Positions 1 through 6,851 of a DNA stretch of 7,864 bases are shown here, piece after piece. The stretch comes from an uncultured Erysipelotrichaceae bacterium. GTDB taxonomy: Bacteria > Bacillota_I > Bacilli_A > Erysipelotrichales > Coprobacillaceae. Under the pieces are notes generated by a model. The model was not told where the DNA came from, searched no databases, and saw nothing but the letters and a program-made list of their open reading frames with translations. The position numbers were made by a program, and so were the translations under genes. Each line of letters begins with the position of its first letter. Position 1 is the first letter of the stretch. The stretch is taken from assembly GCA_900317015.1 (NCBI GenBank), contig ONFH01000036.1, positions 1-7,864 of the forward strand. The letters run 5' to 3'.

Positions 1-1
1 A

Positions 2-103
2 GTCTTCAACCAGGGTGGCGGTTATATTATTAACCCAGAATATACAGGCTTCTTAAGAGGCTCAATCATGGGCAGTATCTTAACTTATGTTCAAAAGAAG
101 TAA
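2..103 (+). CDS. C-terminal 33 residues of an unidentified protein (5' end outside window)
   Basis: An open frame enters from the left edge and stops at TAA 101-103. The visible tail is rich in Gly, Tyr and Ile (it includes NQGGGYIINPEYTGF) and ends in a mildly hydrophobic stretch, GSIMGSILTYV, followed by QKK. That could be the last part of a membrane helix with a basic cytoplasmic end, or simply a buried C-terminal helix. I do not recognise the family. It does not look like the ends of Tdk, RpmE, Rho or MurA, which are the usual neighbours upstream of prfA in Bacillus. The frame is supported by being uninterrupted to the edge and by the intrinsic terminator that begins three bases after its stop. 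No function is assigned. Confidence 0.65.
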   Translation, partial: VFNQGGGYIINPEYTGFLRGSIMGSILTYVQKK

Positions 104-105
104 TG

Positions 106-130
106 AAAAGGGACAGAAATGTCCTTTTTT
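106..130 (+). terminator. Rho-independent terminator of the upstream gene
   Basis: The 106-115 arm (AAAAGGGACA) pairs with 120-129 around a GAAA tetraloop at 116-119, with one G-U pair. The 3' side ends in a run of six T (125-130). It starts three bases after the stop at 103, so it separates the upstream gene from prfA. Confidence 0.88.
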
Positions 131-275
131 CATTGCTGTTAAATAATACAAAATCATACTTTTACATTCTTTAAAGAAAGCTCTCAATTCCTTGTAAGAG
201 ACATGTTTGGAATAAGGAGAACTTCTTATAAAAAGAAAAAGAGGCGAAGAAATGATAATTATTTATCGATTCGTT
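131..275 (+). other. Intergenic gap upstream of the prfA promoter
   Basis: This AT-rich stretch of about 145 bases lies between the terminator and the -35 of the prfA promoter. I see no RNA gene and no riboswitch signature. It contains most of a short basic open frame (ATG 203 to TAA 310, 35 codons, with a KKKKRRR run) that runs through the promoter and lacks a convincing ribosome binding site. It also holds an 8-codon frame (ATG 252) with GAGG 7 bases ahead. Neither is called as a gene. Confidence 0.5.
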
Positions 276-304
276 TAGACAATATGGTCCGTATATTATA
301 TAAT
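276..304 (+). promoter_or_regulatory. Sigma-A-type promoter for prfA-prmC-GNAT
   Basis: The -35 TAGACA (276-281, five of six consensus bases) and a perfect -10 TATAAT (299-304) are separated by exactly 17 bp. The expected transcription start is near 311, only about 16 bases before the prfA ATG. The leader would therefore consist of little more than the GGAGG ribosome binding site at 317-321, with no room for a 5' regulatory RNA. Confidence 0.85.
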
Positions 305-326
305 AGGTAAGAATTTGGAGGTAAAT

Positions 327-1409
327 ATGAATACATTATTAGATCGATTAGAGAGTGTCGCAAAAAGATACGAAGAATTGAATCAAATTTTGATGGATCC
401 TAATATTGCGAGCGATGTAGCAAAAATGACTGCTGCAACTAAAGAACAAGGTTCTTTAGAGAAAGCTTATAGCCTATATAAAGAATATAAAGAACTCCTT
501 GAAGGCATTGATGAATCAAAGGAATTATTAAATGACTCTGATCCAGAAATCAGAGAAATGGCCAAGGCGGAATTAAGTGAATTAGAAGAAAAGCGTCCAA
601 TTATGGAGCATGATATTCAAATCGAACTGATTCCTAAGGATCCAAGAGATGATAAGAATATCTTAGTAGATATTTATGGATCTGCCGGTGGCGATGAAGC
701 CAATATTTTTGCCGGTGACTTATTTAGAATGTACAGCAAGTATGCCGAAAGTCAGGGCTGGACGGTCGAAGTTCAAGATGCTATGCCAGGAGCTGCCGGT
801 GGCTATGCCAAGATCACATTCATGGTCAAAGGTCAGAACGTATATAGTAAATTAAAATATGAATCAGGAACACATCGTGTTCAGCGTGTTCCTAAGACAG
901 AATCACAGGGACGTTTACAGACATCAACGGCACGTGTTGTCGTTATGCCAGAAGCCGATCCACGTATTGACTTCGTCCCAGATCAGAAAGACTTACGTAT
1001 TGATACGTATCGTTCTTCTGGTGCTGGTGGTCAGCATATCAATAAGACTGATTCCGCTGTCCGTATCACGCATATTCCAACTGGCATCGTAGCGACAAGT
1101 CAGGATGGTCGTTCTCAGCATGATAACCGTGATAAGGCTATGCAGTCTTTGATCACTCGTGTCAATGCTTACTACAATGAATTAAAAGAAAAAGAAGAAG
1201 GCGCTGAAAGAAAGTCCAAAGTCGGAACAGGCGATCGTGCCGAAAAGATCAGAACATACAACTATCCACAGAACCGTGTCACTGATCACCGTATCGGTCT
1301 TTCCATTCAGCAGCTAGATCGTATTATGGATGGCAAGCTTGATCCAATTATTGAAGCATTGATCAATGAAGATCAGAAACGTAAACTTGAAGAAGGAGCT
1401 AAGCAATAG
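327..1409 (+). CDS. prfA: Peptide chain release factor 1 (RF1)
   Basis: RF1 reads UAA and UAG in the ribosomal A site and triggers hydrolysis of peptidyl-tRNA. The product is 360 residues, the normal family length. The catalytic GGQ loop is at residues 234-236 (SSGAGGQHINKTDSA). The stop-codon-reading PxT tripeptide is PKT at 189-191, in RVPKTESQGR. RF2 has SPF there, so this is RF1. The N-terminal helical domain (about 1-100) is intact. The start is ATG 327, with GGAGG at 317-321 five bases ahead. A TTG at 315 in the same frame would put the ribosome binding site inside the coding region and sit at the predicted 5' end of the mRNA, so I reject it. It is first gene of the promoter-276 operon. 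Its stop overlaps the start of prmC, whose product methylates Gln236. Confidence 0.97.
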   Translation: MNTLLDRLESVAKRYEELNQILMDPNIASDVAKMTAATKEQGSLEKAYSLYKEYKELLEGIDESKELLNDSDPEIREMAKAELSELEEKRPIMEHDIQIELIPKDPRDDKNILVDIYGSAGGDEANIFAGDLFRMYSKYAESQGWTVEVQDAMPGAAGGYAKITFMVKGQNVYSKLKYESGTHRVQRVPKTESQGRLQTSTARVVVMPEADPRIDFVPDQKDLRIDTYRSSGAGGQHINKTDSAVRITHIPTGIVATSQDGRSQHDNRDKAMQSLITRVNAYYNELKEKEEGAERKSKVGTGDRAEKIRTYNYPQNRVTDHRIGLSIQQLDRIMDGKLDPIIEALINEDQKRKLEEGAKQ

Positions 1410-2269
1410 TGGCCACTATTCGTGAACTCATTAAAGAGTCAGAAGAAAAGCTTGATGCTTTAAATAAAGACTGTAATGTCCCTAAGGTGCTTTATTATCA
1501 TGTTTCTCATATGGAACCAACAGAACTTTATCTAAAAATGGATGAAGAAGTTCCTGAAGATGTATTGAAAGCTTATAATGAAGACTTAGAACGTTACCTT
1601 AATGGGGAACCTGTTCAGTATATCAAAGGAAAAGAATATTTCTTTTCCCGTGAATTCACAGTCAACGAGGATGTTCTGATTCCTCGTTATGAAACAGAAG
1701 AATTAGTTGAACAGACGCTCTATCGCATGGATGACTACTTTAAAAATCAGGATGTCATCGATCTATGCGATGTCGGCACAGGCTCAGGTGCTATTGCCAT
1801 CTCACTTGATCTTGAAGAACCAAAGACTCATACCGTTGCCACGGATATTAGTGAAAAAGCATTAGTTGTGGCAAGAAAGAATAATGCGGATCTCGGTGCA
1901 CATGTCACATTCTATCAAGGTGATATGTTAGAACCATTAATTGAAAGAGGAATCAAGGTGGATGTTTTCATTTCTAACCCTCCTTACATTCCTAAGGAAC
2001 AAAGAATTGATCCAATGGTCAAAGATAACGAACCACATGTCGCTTTATTTGGCGGTGATGATGGTCTCTATTTCTACCGTAAGATCTTTAAAGATGTTCA
2101 TAAAGTCTTAAAAGATCGTGCCTTATTAGGCTTTGAGATGGGCTTTGATCAGCGTGAGCTCATGGAAGAAGCAATCCACGAATACTTTGGTGATGAACCA
2201 CATGAAATCATAAAGGATATGAATGGCAAAGATAGAATGTTATTTATCTACCATAATCTAGAAAAATGA
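1409..2269 (+). CDS. prmC: Release factor glutamine N5-methyltransferase
   Basis: PrmC (HemK family) uses S-adenosylmethionine to methylate the side-chain amide of the GGQ glutamine in RF1 and RF2, which speeds peptide release. The product is 286 residues. An N-terminal helical substrate-binding domain (about 1-85) precedes a Rossmann methyltransferase domain. The SAM-binding motif is DVGTGSGAIAISL (121-133), and the substrate-amide-binding NPPY is at 190-193 (ISNPPYIP). The motif usually written IPRPETE is IPRYETE here (91-97), with Tyr in place of the second Pro. The start is GTG 1409, which shares its G with the TAG stop of prfA. AAGGAG at 1393-1398, inside the end of prfA, is the ribosome binding site, 10 bases ahead. 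The overlap suggests translational coupling with its own substrate. Confidence 0.96.
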   Translation: MATIRELIKESEEKLDALNKDCNVPKVLYYHVSHMEPTELYLKMDEEVPEDVLKAYNEDLERYLNGEPVQYIKGKEYFFSREFTVNEDVLIPRYETEELVEQTLYRMDDYFKNQDVIDLCDVGTGSGAIAISLDLEEPKTHTVATDISEKALVVARKNNADLGAHVTFYQGDMLEPLIERGIKVDVFISNPPYIPKEQRIDPMVKDNEPHVALFGGDDGLYFYRKIFKDVHKVLKDRALLGFEMGFDQRELMEEAIHEYFGDEPHEIIKDMNGKDRMLFIYHNLEK

Positions 2270-2760
2270 TATTTGAAACAGAAAGACTCATAATCAGATA
2301 TGTACAATTAGAGGATATCGAACGATTAGTCGAATATCGCAATAAACCTGAAGTTGCCCGCTACCAGTCATGGGATCGTTATACGACAAGACAAGCGAAA
2401 AATCGCGTCAAGTATATTGAAAGACATCCCTTTACCGGTAAGGTCAAAGACAATACACAGTTAGCCGTGCTATTAAAGGATGGAACGATGATCGGTGATC
2501 TACATGTGGAAGTTATCAATCGTCTCACGACGACGATCGGCTATACTTTCGATTCTGTTTACTGGCATCATGGCTATGCCCGTGAAGCTGTATCGGCTTT
2601 GATCGAGTACCTGAAAGCATACTTTCCACAGGAAAAAGTCATTGCTTACATTTACAAGCAGAACCAGGCTTCTAGAGCATTATTAGATGATCTAGGCTTT
2701 AAAAAGTTTGATGAATCCTTCTTTTATGATGATGAGGGATATGTATTATTTATAAAATAA
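2266..2760 (+). CDS. GNAT-family N-acetyltransferase (RimJ/RimL-like)
   Basis: This protein of 164 residues belongs to the acetyl-CoA-dependent GNAT family. The opening ETERLIIRYVQLEDIERL (4-21) is the typical start of the RimJ/RimL-type branch (Acetyltransf_3). The acetyl-CoA pyrophosphate-binding region is around WHHGYAREAVSALIEYL (100-116), after the strand IGYTF. The closing N-x-ASRALLDDLGFKKF (133-148) is the usual family C-terminal motif. The start ATG 2266 overlaps the prmC stop as ATGA, and I see no good ribosome binding site, so it is probably translated by coupling to prmC. Known relatives acetylate ribosomal protein N-termini, antibiotics or small molecules. Its place behind prfA-prmC suggests a translation-related substrate, but that is inference from context. 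Confidence 0.88.
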   Translation: MIFETERLIIRYVQLEDIERLVEYRNKPEVARYQSWDRYTTRQAKNRVKYIERHPFTGKVKDNTQLAVLLKDGTMIGDLHVEVINRLTTTIGYTFDSVYWHHGYAREAVSALIEYLKAYFPQEKVIAYIYKQNQASRALLDDLGFKKFDESFFYDDEGYVLFIK

Positions 2761-2784
2761 GGGATAGTTTTTATCCCCTTTTTT
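2761..2784 (+). terminator. Short hairpin with U-tract between the GNAT gene and tilS
   Basis: GGGATA (2761-2766) pairs with TATCCC (2772-2777) around GTTTT, followed after one C by six T (2779-2784). It begins at the first base after the GNAT stop codon. The 6-bp stem is modest and there is no room for a promoter before tilS (start 2804), so it may be a partial terminator allowing some read-through. Confidence 0.6.
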
Positions 2785-2803
2785 AGGTGAAAGGAAAAAT
2801 GTT

Positions 2804-4036
2804 ATGTTAGAAGGATTGATTAAAAAAGGACAAACGTATATCGTGGGCGTCTCCGGGGGAGCGGATAGTATGGCTCTGTTAGATCTTGTTAGACGTCAAG
2901 GCATAAAGGTGATCGTCGCCCATGTAAACTATAATTTACGTGAAGACACTCAGGAAGATTATGATGTCGTCCATAATTACTGCATGCATTATGGAATTCC
3001 TTTTGCTTATAAAGAAGTCGTTCATGAAGAACATAGCGGAAACTTCCAGGCCGAAGCCAGAGAGATCCGCTACAATTTCTACAAGGAGCTTTATGTAAAG
3101 TATCATGCCTCAGGGGTCATTCTCGGTCATCATTATGATGATCATGTCGAGACGATTTATATGTATTTTCAAAGAGGGTCCCAGTCGGATTATATCGGCA
3201 TTGCCCCTAAGAGCATCGTTAAAGGAATGGTTATCTTACGTCCTTTATTAGATATGCGAAAACAAGAATTGCGTGAGTACTGTCATGAACATGCTATCAA
3301 ATTCCATGATGACTACACGAATTTTATGACTGATTTTGAAAGAGATCGGGTCAGAAATACGATTTTAAATCATTATAGTGATGAAGATAAGCAAGCCCTT
3401 GTTTTAAAGGCCGAAGCAATGAATCAAAAGATTGCCCAGGAAATGATCGTGATCGATCAGCTGCTTGAGAACTATCATCAAAGAGGATTTTTATTGCTTT
3501 CTGAATTACCTGAAGATGCGACAAGATCCTTCTTTCATTTCTTTAATGAGAAGATTGATGCGAAAAAAATTAGTCAGCATTTGATCAAAGAAGCCTTACA
3601 TCAGCTTCACTCCGAGCAGCCAAATATTGCTTTTGCATTACCAGAAGGCTATCAGCTTGTAAAAGCCTATGATCGTTTTTGGCTTGAAAAACAAGAAGCA
3701 CAAGAAGATTATTCTTACCAAAGAGAAGATGAGTCCCTTTTTGACTGTCCTTATTTTAAAGTCCAGAAGGAAGGACCCAAAAATAATGGGATCAGACCCA
3801 AACGTGAAGATTATCCACTAACGATTCGTAATATACGTAAGGGCGATAAGATCCATACTAAGGGTGGGACAAAGAAAGTTTCTCGCTTATTTATTGATCG
3901 AAAGATTCCAGCAGAAAAACGTAAGAAATGGCCGATCGTGTTGAATAAGGATCAAGAGATCCTTTTAGTACCCGCTTTAGCAAAGCATAAAGACTATCTT
4001 GAAGATGAACCAGCAATTTATATCATCCCTCTATAG
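2804..4036 (+). CDS. tilS: tRNA(Ile)-lysidine synthase
   Basis: TilS uses ATP to join lysine to C34 of the CAU-anticodon tRNA-Ile, making lysidine so that the tRNA reads AUA and is charged with Ile instead of Met. The product is 410 residues. The N-terminal PP-loop ATPase motif is VSGGADSMALL (16-26). LGHHYDDHVET (107-117) matches the conserved HHxDDQxET block, with His in the usual Gln position. The C-terminal TilS domain includes the basic stretch at about 338-380 (LTIRNIRKGDKI, KKVSRLFIDRKIP), which binds the tRNA. The start is ATG 2804 with AAAGGA at 2790-2795. The nearby ATG 2799 is out of frame and stops after three codons. In Bacillus, tilS also sits directly before hpt and ftsH. AUA codons are used in this window, which fits a need for lysidine. 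Confidence 0.96.
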   Translation: MLEGLIKKGQTYIVGVSGGADSMALLDLVRRQGIKVIVAHVNYNLREDTQEDYDVVHNYCMHYGIPFAYKEVVHEEHSGNFQAEAREIRYNFYKELYVKYHASGVILGHHYDDHVETIYMYFQRGSQSDYIGIAPKSIVKGMVILRPLLDMRKQELREYCHEHAIKFHDDYTNFMTDFERDRVRNTILNHYSDEDKQALVLKAEAMNQKIAQEMIVIDQLLENYHQRGFLLLSELPEDATRSFFHFFNEKIDAKKISQHLIKEALHQLHSEQPNIAFALPEGYQLVKAYDRFWLEKQEAQEDYSYQREDESLFDCPYFKVQKEGPKNNGIRPKREDYPLTIRNIRKGDKIHTKGGTKKVSRLFIDRKIPAEKRKKWPIVLNKDQEILLVPALAKHKDYLEDEPAIYIIPL

Positions 4037-4047
4037 GGATGATTTTT
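4022..4047 (+). terminator. Terminator overlapping the tilS stop codon
   Basis: A perfect 9-bp stem pairs 4022-4030 (ATCATCCCT) with 4035-4043 (AGGGATGAT) around a CTAT loop, and TTTT follows (4044-4047). The tilS stop TAG (4034-4036) spans the loop and the 3' arm, so the last codons of the gene double as the 5' arm. A ribosome finishing tilS would cover the stem. Confidence 0.85.
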
Positions 4048-4265
4048 ATATGGTAGACTAACAGGGGACTCATTGAATACTACAAGAGTATATTGATCGG
4101 TGTGTGATCGAATCAAATTGTAATTTTCACGAATTCATGCCTGGTTCATAAAGCAATTGCATAATGGGTATGCTCACAAAGAGACTCAAAATACCTGAAA
4201 TAACAGATGAAAGAAGTGTATTCAACTGTAAATCTGCTTGTATTTGTGCTAGAATAAGCTACTAT
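4048..4265 (+). other. Non-coding gap upstream of hpt with several small inverted repeats
   Basis: No convincing + strand gene lies between the tilS terminator and the hpt ribosome binding site. The visible structure is local. TTGATC/GATCGA (4093-4098 with 4106-4111, one G-U) forms a 6-bp hairpin. GCATA/TATGC (4159-4163 with 4169-4173) forms a 5-bp hairpin. A long-range 8-bp complement, TTGAATAC (4073-4080) with GTATTCAA (4218-4225), encloses both. I match none of the T-box, SRP, tmRNA or purine-riboswitch signatures. It may be an uncharacterised leader or small RNA, or just AT-rich spacer. Confidence 0.35.
4227..4255 (+). promoter_or_regulatory. Candidate extended -10 promoter for hpt-ftsH
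   Basis: TGCTAGAAT (4247-4255) gives the TGN extension plus a -10 of five of six consensus bases (TAGAAT, 4250-4255). A weak -35, TGTAAA (4227-4232), lies 17 bp upstream. Transcription would start near 4262, about 21 bases before the hpt ATG, the same very short leader style as the prfA promoter. Confidence 0.45.
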
Positions 4266-4282
4266 AGGAGGCTTGTAGAAAA

Positions 4283-4816
4283 ATGCATGAAGATTGTAAA
4301 GAGATCATGTTTACCCATGATCAAATCGTCGAAAGATGTAAGGAGATTGGTAAACAGATCAGCGAAGAATATAAAGGAAAAAAAGTCTTACTGATTGGCC
4401 TATTAAAAGGGTCTGTGCCTTTCTTTGCGGAATTGTCTCAACATATCGATTTAGATGTTGAATTTGATTTCATGAGCGTCAGCTCTTATGAAGGAACGGA
4501 ATCAACTGGCAATGTCTTAGTAAAGAAAGATATTGATGTTGATATTAAAGGAAAAGATATTCTGATTATTGAAGATATTCTTGATACGGGGAAAACGTTA
4601 TATACAGTACGCGCAATGTTACTTGAAAAAGGTGCTGCTTCTGTAGAAATCGCTGCTTTATTAAATAAGCAGGAAAGACGTGAGTATCCAATTCAGGCCA
4701 AATATGTTGGCTTTGAAATTCCAAACGCATTTGTCATTGGATATGGAATGGATTATGATGAAAAATACAGAAACCTTCCTTATGTGGGAGTTTTGAAAGA
4801 AGAAGTCTATAGTTAA
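4283..4816 (+). CDS. hpt: Hypoxanthine-guanine phosphoribosyltransferase
   Basis: This cytoplasmic purine salvage enzyme joins PRPP to hypoxanthine or guanine, giving IMP or GMP. The product is 177 residues, the usual size for the bacterial family. The PRPP-binding loop is ILIIEDILDTGKTL (93-106), with the acidic pair E97-D98 and the probable catalytic base D101. The LKGS loop (41-44) contacts pyrophosphate. FVIGYGMDY (150-158) and RNLPYVGVL (163-171) form the purine-binding and C-terminal family motifs. The start is ATG 4283 with AGGAGG at 4266-4271, 11 bases ahead. Met9 (ATG 4307) would fit the family alignment nearly as well but has a poorer ribosome binding site. It stands 14 bases before ftsH, the classic Firmicutes pairing, and the two are very likely co-transcribed. 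Confidence 0.96.
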   Translation: MHEDCKEIMFTHDQIVERCKEIGKQISEEYKGKKVLLIGLLKGSVPFFAELSQHIDLDVEFDFMSVSSYEGTESTGNVLVKKDIDVDIKGKDILIIEDILDTGKTLYTVRAMLLEKGAASVEIAALLNKQERREYPIQAKYVGFEIPNAFVIGYGMDYDEKYRNLPYVGVLKEEVYS

Positions 4817-4830
4817 ACAAGGAGAAAACG

Positions 4831-6801
4831 ATGGGAAAGAACAAGAATTTATTTAAGGCCATCCTGCCTTGGGTCATTGTTCTGATTCTGCTTGGATCCT
4901 TAGTGCCAATCCTTTCTAGTCCGGGAGGAAATAAAACACTAAGCTACAGTCAGTTCGTATCGACTGTGAAAAAGGACCAGGTAAGTAAAGTCACAATGAC
5001 ACCTAGTTCTTATGTCACAAAAGTGACAGGAACTTATAAGGTCAATGGTCAAAGCCAGAGTTTCACAACGACTGTACCAAATACAGACAGTGAAACAAAG
5101 AGATTGATGGACTTATTTGACTCTAACTCAGTCAAAGTCACGATCAAAGACAGTGAACAAGACAACATGATCTGGAACTTCGTGATCGGTGTTGTTCCTT
5201 ATGTTATTTTGATTGGTGCCATGGTCTTCATCTTCCGTAATTTAAACGGAGCTGCCGGCGGAAATGCGAAAGCCTTTGAATTCGGTAACTCAAGAGCAAA
5301 ACTTGAAAAGAATGAAAAGACAAGATTCTCTGATGTCGCTGGTGCTGATGAAGAAAAAGAAGAATTAAAGGAATTAGTTGATTTCTTAAAGAATCCAAAG
5401 AAATTCGTCGATATGGGTGCCAAGATTCCTAGAGGTGTCTTATTAGTCGGCCCTCCAGGGACAGGTAAAACTTTATTAGCAAGAGCTGTTGCCGGTGAAG
5501 CCAATGTTCCATTCTACTTCATCTCAGGTTCTGAATTCGTTGAAATGTTCGTCGGTGTTGGTGCCGGACGTGTTCGTGACATGTTCAAGAATGCCAAAGC
5601 CAATGCCCCATGTATCATCTTCATCGATGAAATCGATGCCGTTGGTCGTCAGAGAGGTTCTGGGATCGGTGGCGGACATGATGAACGTGAACAGACATTG
5701 AACCAGTTATTAGTTGAAATGGATGGTTTCGAAGGCAGTGAAGGTGTTATCGTCTTAGCTGCGACAAACCGTGCTGATGTCTTAGACCCAGCCTTATTAA
5801 GACCAGGTCGTTTCGACAGACAGATCCATGTTTCTAATCCAGATAAGAATGCTCGTGCTGCCATCTTACGAGTTCATGCTCGTAATAAGAAGTTTGCACC
5901 AGATGTTAACTTCGATAACATCGCACGTCGTACACCTGGTTTCTCAGGTGCCGAACTTGCCAATGTCTTAAACGAAGCTGCTTTATTAGCCGTTCGTTTA
6001 GGTCATAAAGTCATTACTTTAGATGATGTGGACGAAGCCATTGACCGTGTTATTGGTGGTCCAGCAAAACGTTCACGTAAGTACACAGAACATGAAAGAC
6101 GCCTTGTGGCTTATCATGAATCTGGTCATGCCATTGTTGGTTTAACATTGGAACATGCCAACCAGGTTCAGAAAGTTACGATCGTTCCTCGTGGCCAGGC
6201 TGGTGGTTATAACTTGATGACCCCTAAGGATGAAACATATTTTGAAACAAAGAATCAGATGCTTGCAACGATTGCCGGTTTCATGGGTGGTCGTGCTGCT
6301 GAAGAGATCTTCTTTGGTGATATTTCATCAGGTGCTGCCAACGATATCGAACAGGCGACTCGTCTTGCTCGTATGATGGTTACAGAATTAGGTATGTCAG
6401 ACCTTGGTCCAATCAAGTATGACTCTGGTCAGAATGCCGTCTTCTTAGGCCGTGACTATTCACAGTTATCAAATACGCATTCAGGTCAGATCGCATTTGA
6501 AATCGACCAGCAGGTTCGAAAGATCATTGATGATGCGCATAAGAAAGCTGCCGATATCATCATTGCCAATAAGGATAAGCTGGAAACGATCGCTAATGCC
6601 TTACTTGAATACGAAACATTAAATGCTGAACAGATCCAGTCATTATATAAGACAGGTAAGATGCCTGAAACTTATGACGGTTCTGTTGATCCTACTGCTC
6701 ATATGCCATCAGAATCGACAAGCGAAAGCAATTCTACAAGTACTTTCACTTCTCAGTCACAGAGTGATCCTGATGACGACTTATTAGATGAAATGAAATA
6801 A
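4831..6801 (+). CDS. ftsH: ATP-dependent zinc metalloprotease FtsH
   Basis: FtsH is the membrane-anchored hexameric AAA+ protease that extracts and degrades damaged membrane proteins and some short-lived regulators. The product is 656 residues. Order: membrane span 1 (about 8-28), a small extracytoplasmic domain (about 30-110), membrane span 2 (about 113-136), the AAA+ module, then the protease. Walker A is GPPGTGKT (207-214), the pore-loop FVG is 240-242, Walker B is IIFIDEID (262-269), and the second region of homology ends in RPGRFDR (324-330). The zinc site is HESGH (429-433), with D505 in GAANDIEQAT as the probable third ligand. A Ser/Thr-rich linker (about 627-645) and an acidic DPDDDLLDE end form the tail. 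AAGGAG at 4819-4824 lies six bases before the ATG. All catalytic residues are intact. Confidence 0.98.
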   Translation: MGKNKNLFKAILPWVIVLILLGSLVPILSSPGGNKTLSYSQFVSTVKKDQVSKVTMTPSSYVTKVTGTYKVNGQSQSFTTTVPNTDSETKRLMDLFDSNSVKVTIKDSEQDNMIWNFVIGVVPYVILIGAMVFIFRNLNGAAGGNAKAFEFGNSRAKLEKNEKTRFSDVAGADEEKEELKELVDFLKNPKKFVDMGAKIPRGVLLVGPPGTGKTLLARAVAGEANVPFYFISGSEFVEMFVGVGAGRVRDMFKNAKANAPCIIFIDEIDAVGRQRGSGIGGGHDEREQTLNQLLVEMDGFEGSEGVIVLAATNRADVLDPALLRPGRFDRQIHVSNPDKNARAAILRVHARNKKFAPDVNFDNIARRTPGFSGAELANVLNEAALLAVRLGHKVITLDDVDEAIDRVIGGPAKRSRKYTEHERRLVAYHESGHAIVGLTLEHANQVQKVTIVPRGQAGGYNLMTPKDETYFETKNQMLATIAGFMGGRAAEEIFFGDISSGAANDIEQATRLARMMVTELGMSDLGPIKYDSGQNAVFLGRDYSQLSNTHSGQIAFEIDQQVRKIIDDAHKKAADIIIANKDKLETIANALLEYETLNAEQIQSLYKTGKMPETYDGSVDPTAHMPSESTSESNSTSTFTSQSQSDPDDDLLDEMK

Positions 6802-6802
6802 T

Positions 6803-6825
6803 AAAAAAGCGCTTAGCGCTTTTTT
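6803..6825 (+). terminator. Strong, possibly bidirectional terminator after ftsH
   Basis: AAAAAAGCGC (6803-6812) pairs perfectly with GCGCTTTTTT (6816-6825) across a TTA loop, giving a GC core flanked by A and T tracts. It begins one base after the ftsH stop. The A tract on one side and the T tract on the other would allow termination in both directions. Only 26 bases separate it from the next start codon, and I see no good promoter in them. Confidence 0.9.
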
Positions 6826-6851
6826 ATTTAAGAAATTAATGGAGAATAATT

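Noticed and set aside
252..278. 8-codon frame with GAGG seven bases upstream, before prfA
   Set aside because: It ends inside the -35 of the prfA promoter, so it is not on the prfA transcript, and it is too short to support as a gene.
315..326. TTG at 315 as the start of prfA, adding four residues
   Set aside because: The GGAGG ribosome binding site (317-321) would lie inside the coding region, and the predicted transcript begins only about four bases before 315. ATG 327 has ideal spacing.
4099..4120. tRNA-like T-arm sequence (GATCGAATC) in the tilS-hpt gap
   Set aside because: No matching acceptor, D or anticodon arms can be drawn around it.
4164..4394. 76-codon + strand frame starting in the tilS-hpt gap
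   Set aside because: Most of its second half overlaps hpt in another frame, it has no ribosome binding site, and its composition is unlike a real protein.
5199..5864. Minus-strand and alternative-frame open frames inside ftsH
   Set aside because: They are shadows of the strongly biased codons of ftsH, with no ribosome binding sites and no recognisable motifs. The same applies to short frames inside prfA and hslO.
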